Below are positions 6,893 to 12,164 of a stretch of DNA of 12,164 nucleotides, one piece after another (position 1 is the stretch's first letter; every line of letters begins with the position of its first letter). The stretch spans positions 1-12,164 of the forward strand of contig JAZQDJ010000043.1 in NCBI GenBank assembly GCA_045546735.1, given 5' to 3'. Made by a program: the position numbers and the translations under genes. The notes below the pieces were generated by a model. That model was given only the letters and a program-made list of their open reading frames with translations. It made no database searches and had not been told where the DNA came from. This DNA comes from SVFI01 sp045546735 (GTDB lineage: Bacteria; Bacillota; Clostridia; Lachnospirales; Lachnospiraceae).

Positions 6893-9216
6893 CAAATCGC
6901 CTCATCTTCATTCTTCAAGACATTATTTCTCTTATGTTTCTTTTCAAGATAAAGATCTACATCTGCTTTATCCATCAAATCCTTCATATCAACATCACGT
7001 CCGCATTCGAATTCACAGATACCTACACTCATACTTACATAATACGGCTTTCCGTTTCCTTCATTCTTACGCTTTGTAATATCACTGATTTCTTTTCGGA
7101 TATTACGTGCAGTTTTATCATCCGTCGCATATGTAAATGCCACAAACTCATCACCGCCGAATCGTCCGACAATACTGTCTTCGTCCAAAGATTCTTTCAA
7201 TATATCCGCAATAAGTTTCAACGAATAATCTCCTTCTTCATGGCCGAAACGGTCATTGATAATCTTAAGATTATTCATATCCGCATAAATCACAAACGCT
7301 TTCTTTCCTCTGTTTGCAGAATGTGAAATCTTGCGCTGTACCATCGTCTGAAAACCTCTTCTGTTATATATCTGCGTCAACTCATCGGATTTAGAAATTT
7401 CATCAAGAATCTGATTCTTTTCCTTAATTTCATCAATATTCTTCTTCAGCTGCTCCATCATGGATGCATTATCACGAAGAAGTTCTACCGTCTTAACAGT
7501 CGCACTCATCTGATACATAATCGGAATGGAACTGTGCAGATATCCTTCTTCGATTTCACTGACAAGAATTCCGTATTGCTCCACGGTAGAGAACAGCAGA
7601 TTGACAATAACTGTCACTCTATCCTCTCTCTCACAATACAAATCTGTCACCAGGTTCTCAAGTTTTGTTTTCTGCTCATCTGCATCAAGCCATCCCATTT
7701 CACTTCTGTCAATATATGACTTAAGAAGCACATATTCCGGGATTTCATGTCCTTCGTCTTTCCTACAGATAATCTTTTCCGGGAACAGGCAAAGATACGC
7801 ACTAATATAATGCAGACTCTTGAGTTTTTCCATAATTGAGAAATATGCTCTGTCATCTCCAATAGAGAAATTCATAATATCTCTCGTAAACGTTGTCGTA
7901 ATATAATTCAAAAGATCATTTTCTTTTTCTTTTGCTATCGCTTGCTTACTGTAATGCTCCACCACATCTGCATAAAGCATATAATAGTTTTCGCTCAACA
8001 AGCGCAGACTCTTTTCATTTGCGACACGGCTTCTTAACACATGGTAAATACCGCTGAACAAACCTGTGATTTTTGCCATATCACTGTATGGCTCCAAATT
8101 CATATATAAAATGTTACGCATCATACGGAACAAACGGCTGAAATCCTGTTCCTGCGCTTCCTGTCCGACAATTTTCTGTGATACAAATGCATAAAACTCA
8201 GAAACGCTGCTCTTTAATGCAGTCATCTTCGGCTGATTTACATTTCTGCCGAGAAGATACTCATATACCTTTGAAAGAACTTCCTCTTTTTTCTGAGGAT
8301 CAAACATATCTTCTTCCGCAACGTCAAAATCCGACACATATCTCTTACGGCAGCCACAAGATGCACGGAACACAGGTACAGACGGAACTACCACTTCTTC
8401 AATGTCTCCATCCAAAATACCTTCTAAATTAATGAGCGCTTCATATCCGAGATCAACCGGATCAGCCTTAATCGTAGAAAGATTCGGCTCCAACGTCAAT
8501 GCACAGTCGGAATCATCAAATCCGAGAACCGAAATATCTTCACCCACATCCAGTCCCAACTCTTTAAATACTTTATATCCGCCAATGGCCATTCTGTCAT
8601 TCGCAAATACAACCGCATCCAAATTCGGATTCTGTTTCATGAGTGAATATACCATCTCTTCACTAAACTCAGAAAAGTTTCCGTAAACAATGTAACTTTC
8701 ATTATAAGGAATTCCGCACTCTTTTAATGTCTCCTTATACGCAGAAAGTCTTTCTCTGGAATCTTCATTCGTAGCCGGTCCGCTCACAAAACCGATATGT
8801 TTTCTACCATGCTCTTCTATTAGATGACGAATTCCCTCTTTTAACCCTGTTTTATTATCAAAATAAATATTTGGAAAACCTTCTGTTTTTGCTGCGACGA
8901 CAACCACCGGCTTATCAAACTGCATCAAAAATTCCAATCGCTTTTCTGCACTGATATTCGAACAGATTGTTCCGATTGTCACAACAAAGGCATCCATATC
9001 ATTTAATTTTGCATAGCTGAACAAACTATTAAATTGATAATCATATCCGGTACGATATATATCATTATAATCCGCATCAATATACTTACCCGGAAAAATA
9101 AACAGATTCGCATCGATTTCTTTCGCCGCAGCACTAGCGCCTTCACAAAAACCTCTGCAAAAATCATCCTCTAATTCACTTATCAGCAAACCTATGTTTA
9201 ATCTTTTTGCTCCCAC
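6892..9216 (-). CDS. Soluble diguanylate cyclase: LacI-type ligand-binding sensor fused to GGDEF
   Basis: A 774-residue protein likely to make c-di-GMP from two GTP in response to a small ligand. Residues about 5-280 form a periplasmic-binding-protein fold of the LacI/GalR regulator type (NIGLLISELEDDFCRGF, HIGFVSGP, VVFANDRMAIGGYKVFKELG, ISVLGFDDSD), but with no DNA-binding domain and no signal peptide. A CGC motif (287-289) follows, then an unrecognised alpha-helical region of about 270 residues. A coiled coil (about 565-600) leads into the GGDEF domain, with SDELTQIYNRRGF, ADMNNLKIINDRFGH and intact GGDEF at 687-691. The RxxD inhibitory site is absent (DEDS at 678-681). The start is GTG at 9216, with an in-frame stop 2 codons upstream and AAGGTG 6 bases before. 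No membrane helices are seen. The sugar or other ligand is unknown. Confidence 0.9.
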   Translation of the reverse strand: MGAKRLNIGLLISELEDDFCRGFCEGASAAAKEIDANLFIFPGKYIDADYNDIYRTGYDYQFNSLFSYAKLNDMDAFVVTIGTICSNISAEKRLEFLMQFDKPVVVVAAKTEGFPNIYFDNKTGLKEGIRHLIEEHGRKHIGFVSGPATNEDSRERLSAYKETLKECGIPYNESYIVYGNFSEFSEEMVYSLMKQNPNLDAVVFANDRMAIGGYKVFKELGLDVGEDISVLGFDDSDCALTLEPNLSTIKADPVDLGYEALINLEGILDGDIEEVVVPSVPVFRASCGCRKRYVSDFDVAEEDMFDPQKKEEVLSKVYEYLLGRNVNQPKMTALKSSVSEFYAFVSQKIVGQEAQEQDFSRLFRMMRNILYMNLEPYSDMAKITGLFSGIYHVLRSRVANEKSLRLLSENYYMLYADVVEHYSKQAIAKEKENDLLNYITTTFTRDIMNFSIGDDRAYFSIMEKLKSLHYISAYLCLFPEKIICRKDEGHEIPEYVLLKSYIDRSEMGWLDADEQKTKLENLVTDLYCEREDRVTVIVNLLFSTVEQYGILVSEIEEGYLHSSIPIMYQMSATVKTVELLRDNASMMEQLKKNIDEIKEKNQILDEISKSDELTQIYNRRGFQTMVQRKISHSANRGKKAFVIYADMNNLKIINDRFGHEEGDYSLKLIADILKESLDEDSIVGRFGGDEFVAFTYATDDKTARNIRKEISDITKRKNEGNGKPYYVSMSVGICEFECGRDVDMKDLMDKADVDLYLEKKHKRNNVLKNEDEAI

Positions 9217-9253
9217 GTATCACACCTTGCCTTTACACACAAACATCAGTTAT

Positions 9254-9286
9254 TATAATTATATTATATTCTTGATTTATCTTCAA
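9254..9286. promoter_or_regulatory. Overlapping divergent promoters of the diguanylate cyclase and maf
   Basis: On the minus strand, TTGAAG (9281-9286), a 17-base spacer and TATAAT (9258-9263) would serve the cyclase operon. On the plus strand, TTTACA (9232-9237), a 16-base spacer and TATAAT (9254-9259) would serve maf. The two -10 boxes share two bases, so polymerase probably cannot occupy both at once. Several other TATAAT-like strings occur in this AT-rich stretch, so the exact boxes are uncertain. Confidence 0.6.
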
Positions 9287-9312
9287 GGACGTATTGAAAG
9301 GAAACTTATATT

Positions 9313-9894
9313 ATGAAAATTATACTTGCATCCGCTTCTCCTCGAAGACAGGAATTATTAAAACAGATTTTTAATGATTTTACTGTACATACTTCTTCCT
9401 GCGAAGAAAATGCCACACTTGATTCTCCGGCCGGATATGTCATGGAATTGGCATCGCAAAAAGCACTCGACGTTGCCGGCCATTATTTAAATTCTGATAA
9501 TGAAAGTTTGATTATCGGTGCCGACACCATTGTTTTTTCAGAAGGAACCGTTCTCGGAAAACCTTCCGGCAAAGACGAAGCCTATCGAATGATAAAATCT
9601 CTTTCCGGAAAAACACACGAAGTATATACCGGTATTTCACTTGTCCATATTAAAGAATGCAAAAAAACAGTATATTCATCCTACGAATGCACAAAAGTCA
9701 ACGTAAAAGAACTTTCCGAAGAAGAAATCACAAGCTATATCAGCACTTCGGAACCTTATGACAAGGCCGGAAGCTATGGCATCCAGGGGCTGTTTTGCCG
9801 TCACATATCAGGTATAGAAGGGGATTACTTTAACGTGGTCGGTCTTCCTGTTCATCTTTTATACGAAGAATTAAAAAATCACAATCTTTTGTAG
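9313..9894 (+). CDS. maf: Maf family nucleoside triphosphate pyrophosphatase
   Basis: Cytosolic house-cleaning enzyme that hydrolyses dTTP, UTP or modified nucleotides to monophosphates; some family members influence septum formation. The product is 193 residues, typical length. Motifs are the N-terminal phosphate-binding LASASPRRQELL (5-16), GADTIV with the catalytic-type Asp71, LGKPSGKDEA, SLSGKTHEVYTG, and YDKAGSYGIQG near 150-160, which marks the YhdE-like dTTP/UTP branch. The ATG at 9313 follows AAAGGAAA by about 10 bases. It is transcribed away from the cyclase gene. A weak hairpin (9881-9899) overlaps the stop codon, so transcription may end there or run on into the XRE gene about 100 bases downstream. 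Substrate specificity cannot be fixed from sequence alone. Confidence 0.93.
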   Translation: MKIILASASPRRQELLKQIFNDFTVHTSSCEENATLDSPAGYVMELASQKALDVAGHYLNSDNESLIIGADTIVFSEGTVLGKPSGKDEAYRMIKSLSGKTHEVYTGISLVHIKECKKTVYSSYECTKVNVKELSEEEITSYISTSEPYDKAGSYGIQGLFCRHISGIEGDYFNVVGLPVHLLYEELKNHNLL

Positions 9895-9918
9895 ATTGTT
9901 TATCTATTTTCAATTATT

Positions 9919-9935
9919 GTAGACTTGTATTCTAC
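9919..9935. promoter_or_regulatory. Inverted repeat and promoter region upstream of the XRE gene
   Basis: GTAGA, 7 bases, then TCTAC form a short inverted repeat about 58 bases before the XRE start; TTGTAGA also occurs at the end of maf (9889-9895). A plus-strand TATAAT lies at 9962-9967 with a weak TTTATA 18 bases upstream. A second possible promoter (TTGTAG, 17 bases, TATAAA at 9940-9945) would overlap the repeat. An autoregulatory operator is an inference; arms of 5 bp can occur by chance. Confidence 0.3.
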
Positions 9936-9992
9936 TTTTTATAAATCTTTCTTTTTTTCCTTATAATAGAAGAAAAGAAAGGTGGTGACAAT

Positions 9993-10316
9993 TTGATAGG
10001 TGAACGTCTTTATGATCTTCGAAAAGATAAAGGTTTATCACAAGATGAATTGGGTGAGATATTAAATATCAACAAACACTCAATTTCTGCATATGAGCGC
10101 GGCCGTTCTGAGCCACCGGACGAAATCAAAATTCTATTTGCAAAGTATTTTGATGTATCTGTGGACTATCTGTTAGGATTAACAGATAATCCCAACCCGC
10201 ATAGAGACGATTTTCGTCTTGTCAAATTGCCCAAAAATTTTCCGGCTTGTGAAGAGGAAGAAATCAAGAAATTTATCGCTTATTTGACATATAAACACAG
10301 AAACGATCCAAAGTAA
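9993..10316 (+). CDS. XRE/Cro-type helix-turn-helix transcriptional regulator
   Basis: A 107-residue DNA-binding protein. The HTH_3 domain occupies about 3-62: IGERLYDLRKDKGLSQDELGEILNINKHSISAYERGRSEPP, ending in the typical FDVSVDYLLGLTDN. The remaining 40 residues are charged, with a predicted helix (EEEEIKKFIAYLTYKHR), probably for dimerisation or partner binding; I do not recognise that part. The start is TTG at 9993, after AAAGGTGG 7 bases before; no ATG or GTG gives the complete first helix. It stands alone between maf and a terminator. The target is not visible; autoregulation is plausible, and control of the converging peptide operon is only a guess from position. Confidence 0.88.
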   Translation: MIGERLYDLRKDKGLSQDELGEILNINKHSISAYERGRSEPPDEIKILFAKYFDVSVDYLLGLTDNPNPHRDDFRLVKLPKNFPACEEEEIKKFIAYLTYKHRNDPK

Positions 10317-10342
10317 AAGGACATCTTAGTGATGTCCTTTTT
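10316..10342. terminator. Bidirectional intrinsic terminator between the XRE gene and the radical SAM gene
   Basis: AAAGGACATC (10316-10325) pairs perfectly with GATGTCCTTT (10331-10340) around a 5-base loop, with U-runs on both strands. It directly follows the XRE stop codon and lies about 60 bases after the radical SAM stop, so it can end both converging transcripts. Confidence 0.88.
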
Positions 10343-10400
10343 CATATACACAAATTGTAGCACTTTGTTAAAACGCATTCTATAACCTGATACTATAATC

Positions 10401-11510
10401 CTATACTTTATTTTTCCTGCAATACATTTGATACATACATAATTCCGGCCTTTTTTCTTCCAGATTCCATGTATGAAATCCGTCCCCACGGCAATATTCC
10501 TTTTCCGTGCAATTCTTACAATAGCTGCTCTCCAAAGCCCGGTTATATCGGAATACCTCGAATTTATGATTCCAAACTTCCCAGAAATCATCCGTCCGGA
10601 TATTTCCTTGAATTGTTTGCGGCTTTCTGTCAATATCCAAACACGCACCGATATCACCATTATAAAAAATCCCGCCCGTTTTTATTCCGGCCGCACATTT
10701 GTAATACCAATTACGGAAACGATGTTCATTTTCAACACCAAGCCAATGATTACACCCAAAGCATATCTCAAAATTCTTCTCTTTTACGCGATGTTCTTTG
10801 ATGAAATCAAGCAACTTCACATAATCCGCTTCCTCCAACAATATTTCATCATTGTCTTTAGCCCTTCCGATCGGCTCCACATTGATCAAACGCCACGTAT
10901 GAATTCCTGTCTGTTTCATCACCTCATACATCTCATGTAACTGACGAATGTTTTTCTTATGAACAACCGTAGTAATCATGACGTTATGAAATGATTCCCG
11001 CACAAGAAGTTCTACCGCACGCATCGCTTTCTGATATCCATCCTTCGTCTGACGAAACCAATTGTGTGTCTCTTCGAGCCCGTCAATACTGACCGACACG
11101 GTCTTCATTCCTGCATATATCAGTCGTTTTACCATCTGCTCGTCAATCAACGTTCCGTTGGTCGTCATCCCCCAGTAATATCCCAGCTCTGAAATTTCGT
11201 GCATGAGATCTGTAAAACCCTTACGAAGCAAAGGTTCCCCGCCCGTAACATTCAAAAACGGCTTTTTCTCCACTTTGTCTTTCAGATCCTTTAAAAAATC
11301 TAAAATCTCCTTGTCCGTCAATGCATTTTTCATTGCAACATCACCGCACTTACTTCCGCAATGTCTGCAATGTTCATTACAATCCAACGTCATCTCGATA
11401 AACAAACTGTTCAAACTCGGCTTCTGGTAAAGACCATCCACATAATCTTTTACCATCTGTAAATGTTCCATCTTGTATTCGATAGGCAAATCAGCATATT
11501 TATCAATCAT
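10401..11510 (-). CDS. Radical SAM/SPASM peptide maturase
   Basis: A 369-residue iron-sulfur enzyme expected to use S-adenosylmethionine to install a radical-derived crosslink or other modification on a peptide. The radical SAM cluster motif is Cys44-x3-Cys48-x2-Cys51 (DCNEHCRHC), with a further Cys55, and GGEPL lies at 90-94. The C-terminal SPASM-type region has Cys272...G-x4-Cys290, then Cys331-x2-Cys334-x5-Cys340, and later Cys358 and Cys364. The Cys usually three residues after the Cys340 equivalent is Gly344 here, within CRGDGFHTW. No separate peptide-recognition (RRE) domain is evident. The start chosen is ATG 11510 with AAGGAG about 10 bases before, overlapping the end of the small peptide gene (ATGATTGA); longer in-frame starts lie deep inside that gene. 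Coupling to this peptide gene makes it the likely substrate. The family resembles the rSAM/lipoprotein-system maturases by memory; the exact reaction is unknown. Confidence 0.88.
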   Translation of the reverse strand: MIDKYADLPIEYKMEHLQMVKDYVDGLYQKPSLNSLFIEMTLDCNEHCRHCGSKCGDVAMKNALTDKEILDFLKDLKDKVEKKPFLNVTGGEPLLRKGFTDLMHEISELGYYWGMTTNGTLIDEQMVKRLIYAGMKTVSVSIDGLEETHNWFRQTKDGYQKAMRAVELLVRESFHNVMITTVVHKKNIRQLHEMYEVMKQTGIHTWRLINVEPIGRAKDNDEILLEEADYVKLLDFIKEHRVKEKNFEICFGCNHWLGVENEHRFRNWYYKCAAGIKTGGIFYNGDIGACLDIDRKPQTIQGNIRTDDFWEVWNHKFEVFRYNRALESSYCKNCTEKEYCRGDGFHTWNLEEKRPELCMYQMYCRKNKV

Positions 11511-11790
11511 CCGATTCCTCTCCTTCATGCTCTGCCGGAGCCGGTCCGTATACACATACTTCTGCTTCATCCGCCGGATTAAATGCATCTTCCGCCTTTA
11601 TATCTTCTTCAGAAACCTGTTCTTCCTTTTCCTCACTTTCTTCCTCAGGAATTATTATTTCCTCTTCATAAGGAGCCGGTCCGTACACTTCCGACATTTC
11701 TTCCTCCGCCGGATTAAATCCGCATCCCCCGGCCAAAGCTGCACTTACAATTGCTGTTGCTAACATAGCCTGCACTTTTTTATTTTTCAT
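11503..11790 (-). CDS. Repeat-bearing acidic lipoprotein-like peptide, probable radical SAM substrate
   Basis: A 95-residue protein that I do not recognise as a named family. The N-terminus MKNKK, a hydrophobic segment (6-22) and LAGGC (Cys23) fit a lipoprotein signal peptide, with Leu at -4 rather than -3. Starting two residues after that Cys, FNPA-x6-VYGPAP (25-40) is repeated exactly 45 residues later (70-85). The rest is a strongly acidic Glu-rich linker (41-69) and tail (86-95). One extra Cys (79) sits inside the second repeat. The ATG at 11790 follows GGGGGA by 8 bases, and a near-consensus promoter lies upstream. The stop overlaps the start of the radical SAM gene, which suggests a RiPP-like precursor with two core segments. 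The alternative is an ordinary repetitive lipoprotein next to an unrelated enzyme. Confidence 0.82.
   Translation of the reverse strand: MKNKKVQAMLATAIVSAALAGGCGFNPAEEEMSEVYGPAPYEEEIIIPEEESEEKEEQVSEEDIKAEDAFNPADEAEVCVYGPAPAEHEGEESDD
11537..11584 (-). repeat. Repeat copy 2 in the peptide gene (encodes FNPA...VYGPAP)
   Basis: Second copy of a 45-codon-spaced tandem unit. Two 14-base blocks, 11571-11584 and 11537-11550, are identical to blocks exactly 135 bases upstream in the gene, while the bases between have diverged. This fits an internal duplication kept under selection at the two motif blocks. Confidence 0.85.
11672..11719 (-). repeat. Repeat copy 1 in the peptide gene (encodes FNPA...VYGPAP)
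   Basis: First copy, immediately after the lipobox cysteine codon. Its identical blocks are 11706-11719 (FNPA part) and 11672-11685 (YGPAP part). Confidence 0.85.
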
Positions 11791-11850
11791 AACTTACATC
11801 CCCCATTTCAATCAAATGTAAATTCTCGTTCATTTATTATTCTTAATTGC

Positions 11851-11879
11851 ATTATAAAAAAGACTTTATATATCGTCAA
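11851..11879 (-). promoter_or_regulatory. Sigma-A promoter of the peptide/radical SAM operon
   Basis: On the minus strand TTGACG (11874-11879), a 17-base spacer and a perfect TATAAT (11851-11856) form one of the best promoters in the window. A start near 11844 leaves a leader of about 54 bases. The tRNA terminator directly upstream makes this the operon's own promoter. No operator-like repeat was seen next to it. Confidence 0.85.
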
Positions 11880-11898
11880 CTTCAGAAAATGAAAATCA

Positions 11899-11933
11899 AA
11901 AAAAGCTTTAAAACAAAATTTTAAAGCTTTTTT
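11899..11933 (-). terminator. Intrinsic terminator after the tRNA genes
   Basis: A long, nearly perfect inverted repeat, AAAAAAGCTTTAAAA and its complement, around a 5-base loop. It ends in a T-run on the minus strand, 7 bases past the 3' end of tRNA-Cys. It is poor in G and C but long, and should end the tRNA transcript before the peptide operon promoter. Confidence 0.75.
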
Positions 11934-11939
11934 CTTGAG

Positions 11940-12010
11940 AGGCGCCAACCAGATTCGAACTGGTGATAGAGGTGTTGCAGACCTTTGCCTTACCACTTGG
12001 CCATGGCGCC
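11940..12010 (-). tRNA. tRNA-Cys (anticodon GCA)
   Basis: A 71-base cloverleaf. The acceptor stem GGCGCCA/TGGCGCC is perfect. A short D-arm (GCC/GGC) is followed by the anticodon loop CTGCAAC with GCA, and a T-arm with TTCGAAT. The discriminator is U73, the cysteine identity base. CCA is not encoded. The outermost anticodon-stem pair is A27-C43, a mismatch; the other four pairs are regular. Confidence 0.95.
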
Positions 12011-12025
12011 TTATTTAATTTTGAG

Positions 12026-12097
12026 TGACCCCAACGGGAATCGAACCCGTGTTACCGCCGTGAAAGGGCGATGTCTTAACCGCTTGACCATGGGGCC
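12026..12097 (-). tRNA. tRNA-Glu (anticodon UUC)
   Basis: A 72-base cloverleaf. The acceptor stem GGCCCCA/TGGGGTC has one G-U pair. The anticodon loop CTTTCAC has TTC, and the anticodon stem TCGCC/GGCGG has one U-G pair. The T-arm ACGGG/CCCGT carries loop TTCGATT. The discriminator is A73 and CCA is not encoded. It lies 15 bases upstream of tRNA-Cys and is surely cotranscribed with it. The promoter is not visible in the remaining 67 bases, which hold only two short 4-bp hairpins, so the tRNA operon may begin further right. Confidence 0.96.
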
Positions 12098-12164
12098 ATG
12101 TAGTTTCGCCTTTTTCAGGCTGTTATGCTGCTTACAGCTTAACTCTGCGACTCGACTAAATTCG

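Noticed and set aside
6853..7326. Plus-strand frame of 157 codons opposite the GGDEF domain
   Set aside because: The minus strand encodes the intact GGDEF domain with all motifs; the plus frame has no recognisable domain or ribosome binding site.
9881..9899. Hairpin ACAATC/GATTGT at the end of maf as a terminator
   Set aside because: The stem is only 6 bp, AT-rich, overlaps the stop codon and lacks a clean U-run, so it was not listed as a terminator.
9993..10316. XRE protein as a sign of a prophage or toxin-antitoxin module
   Set aside because: No integrase, phage structural gene, toxin or attachment-site repeat is visible around it, and the flanking genes are ordinary chromosomal ones.
10473..10940. 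Plus-strand frame of 155 codons opposite the radical SAM gene
   Set aside because: The minus strand carries the SPASM cysteines and radical SAM motifs in frame; the antisense frame shows no motif.
11511..11588. Longer N-terminus for the radical SAM protein
   Set aside because: It would lie within the peptide gene and bypass the AAGGAG site placed correctly for the ATG at 11510.
11808..11996. Short minus-strand frame of 62 codons
   Set aside because: It runs through tRNA-Cys, the terminator and the promoter of the peptide operon, so it is a chance frame.
1..12164. CRISPR array, insertion sequence or integrated element
   Set aside because: No regularly spaced repeats, transposase frames or terminal inverted repeats were found; the only tandem repeat is the coding one in the peptide gene.

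Overview
The window looks like a chromosomal segment of a low-to-mid GC Firmicute of class Clostridia, most likely a gut-type Lachnospiraceae. The grounds are the gene order rpsF-ssb-rpsR plus gdpP-rplI-dnaB, the DUF951 protein, strong AGGAGG-type ribosome binding sites, consensus sigma-A promoters, and tRNA genes with no encoded CCA. Family names come from reading translated motifs; no database search was possible.

Layout, left to right. Almost everything is on the minus strand, so transcription runs right to left. 1-3675: dnaB (replicative helicase, C-terminus cut by the window edge), rplI (L9) and gdpP (c-di-AMP phosphodiesterase), tightly packed and transcribed gdpP to rplI to dnaB. 3715-4716: an aldo/keto reductase of the YghZ/L-glyceraldehyde-3-phosphate reductase type with its own consensus promoter, sitting between the two halves of the conserved ribosome/replication cluster. 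4789-5992: the rpsF-ssb-rpsR operon (S6, SSB, S18) with promoter, leader hairpin and intrinsic terminator. 5989-9216: a compact three-gene unit made of a large soluble diguanylate cyclase (LacI-type periplasmic-binding-protein-like sensor fused to GGDEF), a sirtuin deacylase and the small DUF951 protein, with junctions of 1 base. 9313-10316, plus strand: maf (nucleotide pyrophosphatase) and a small XRE-type repressor. The promoters of maf and the diguanylate cyclase overlap back to back. 10316-10342: a terminator shared by converging transcripts. 10401-11790: a two-gene operon made of a 95-residue, very acidic, repeat-bearing lipoprotein-like peptide and a radical SAM/SPASM maturase whose start codon overlaps the peptide's stop codon. 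11899-12097: tRNA-Glu(UUC) and tRNA-Cys(GCA), followed by a terminator.

The most interesting item is the last operon. The small protein carries two copies, exactly 45 residues apart, of FNPA-x6-VYGPAP. The first copy starts two residues after the putative lipobox cysteine. Next to a translationally coupled SPASM-domain radical SAM enzyme, this looks like a ribosomally made peptide modification system whose product would be an exported lipoprotein with two modified core segments. It recalls the rSAM/lipoprotein systems described for Bacteroidetes, but neither the chemistry nor the biological role can be read from the sequence.

The window also holds two cyclic-dinucleotide enzymes of opposite kinds: GdpP, which degrades c-di-AMP, and a GGDEF cyclase that lacks the usual RxxD product-inhibition site.
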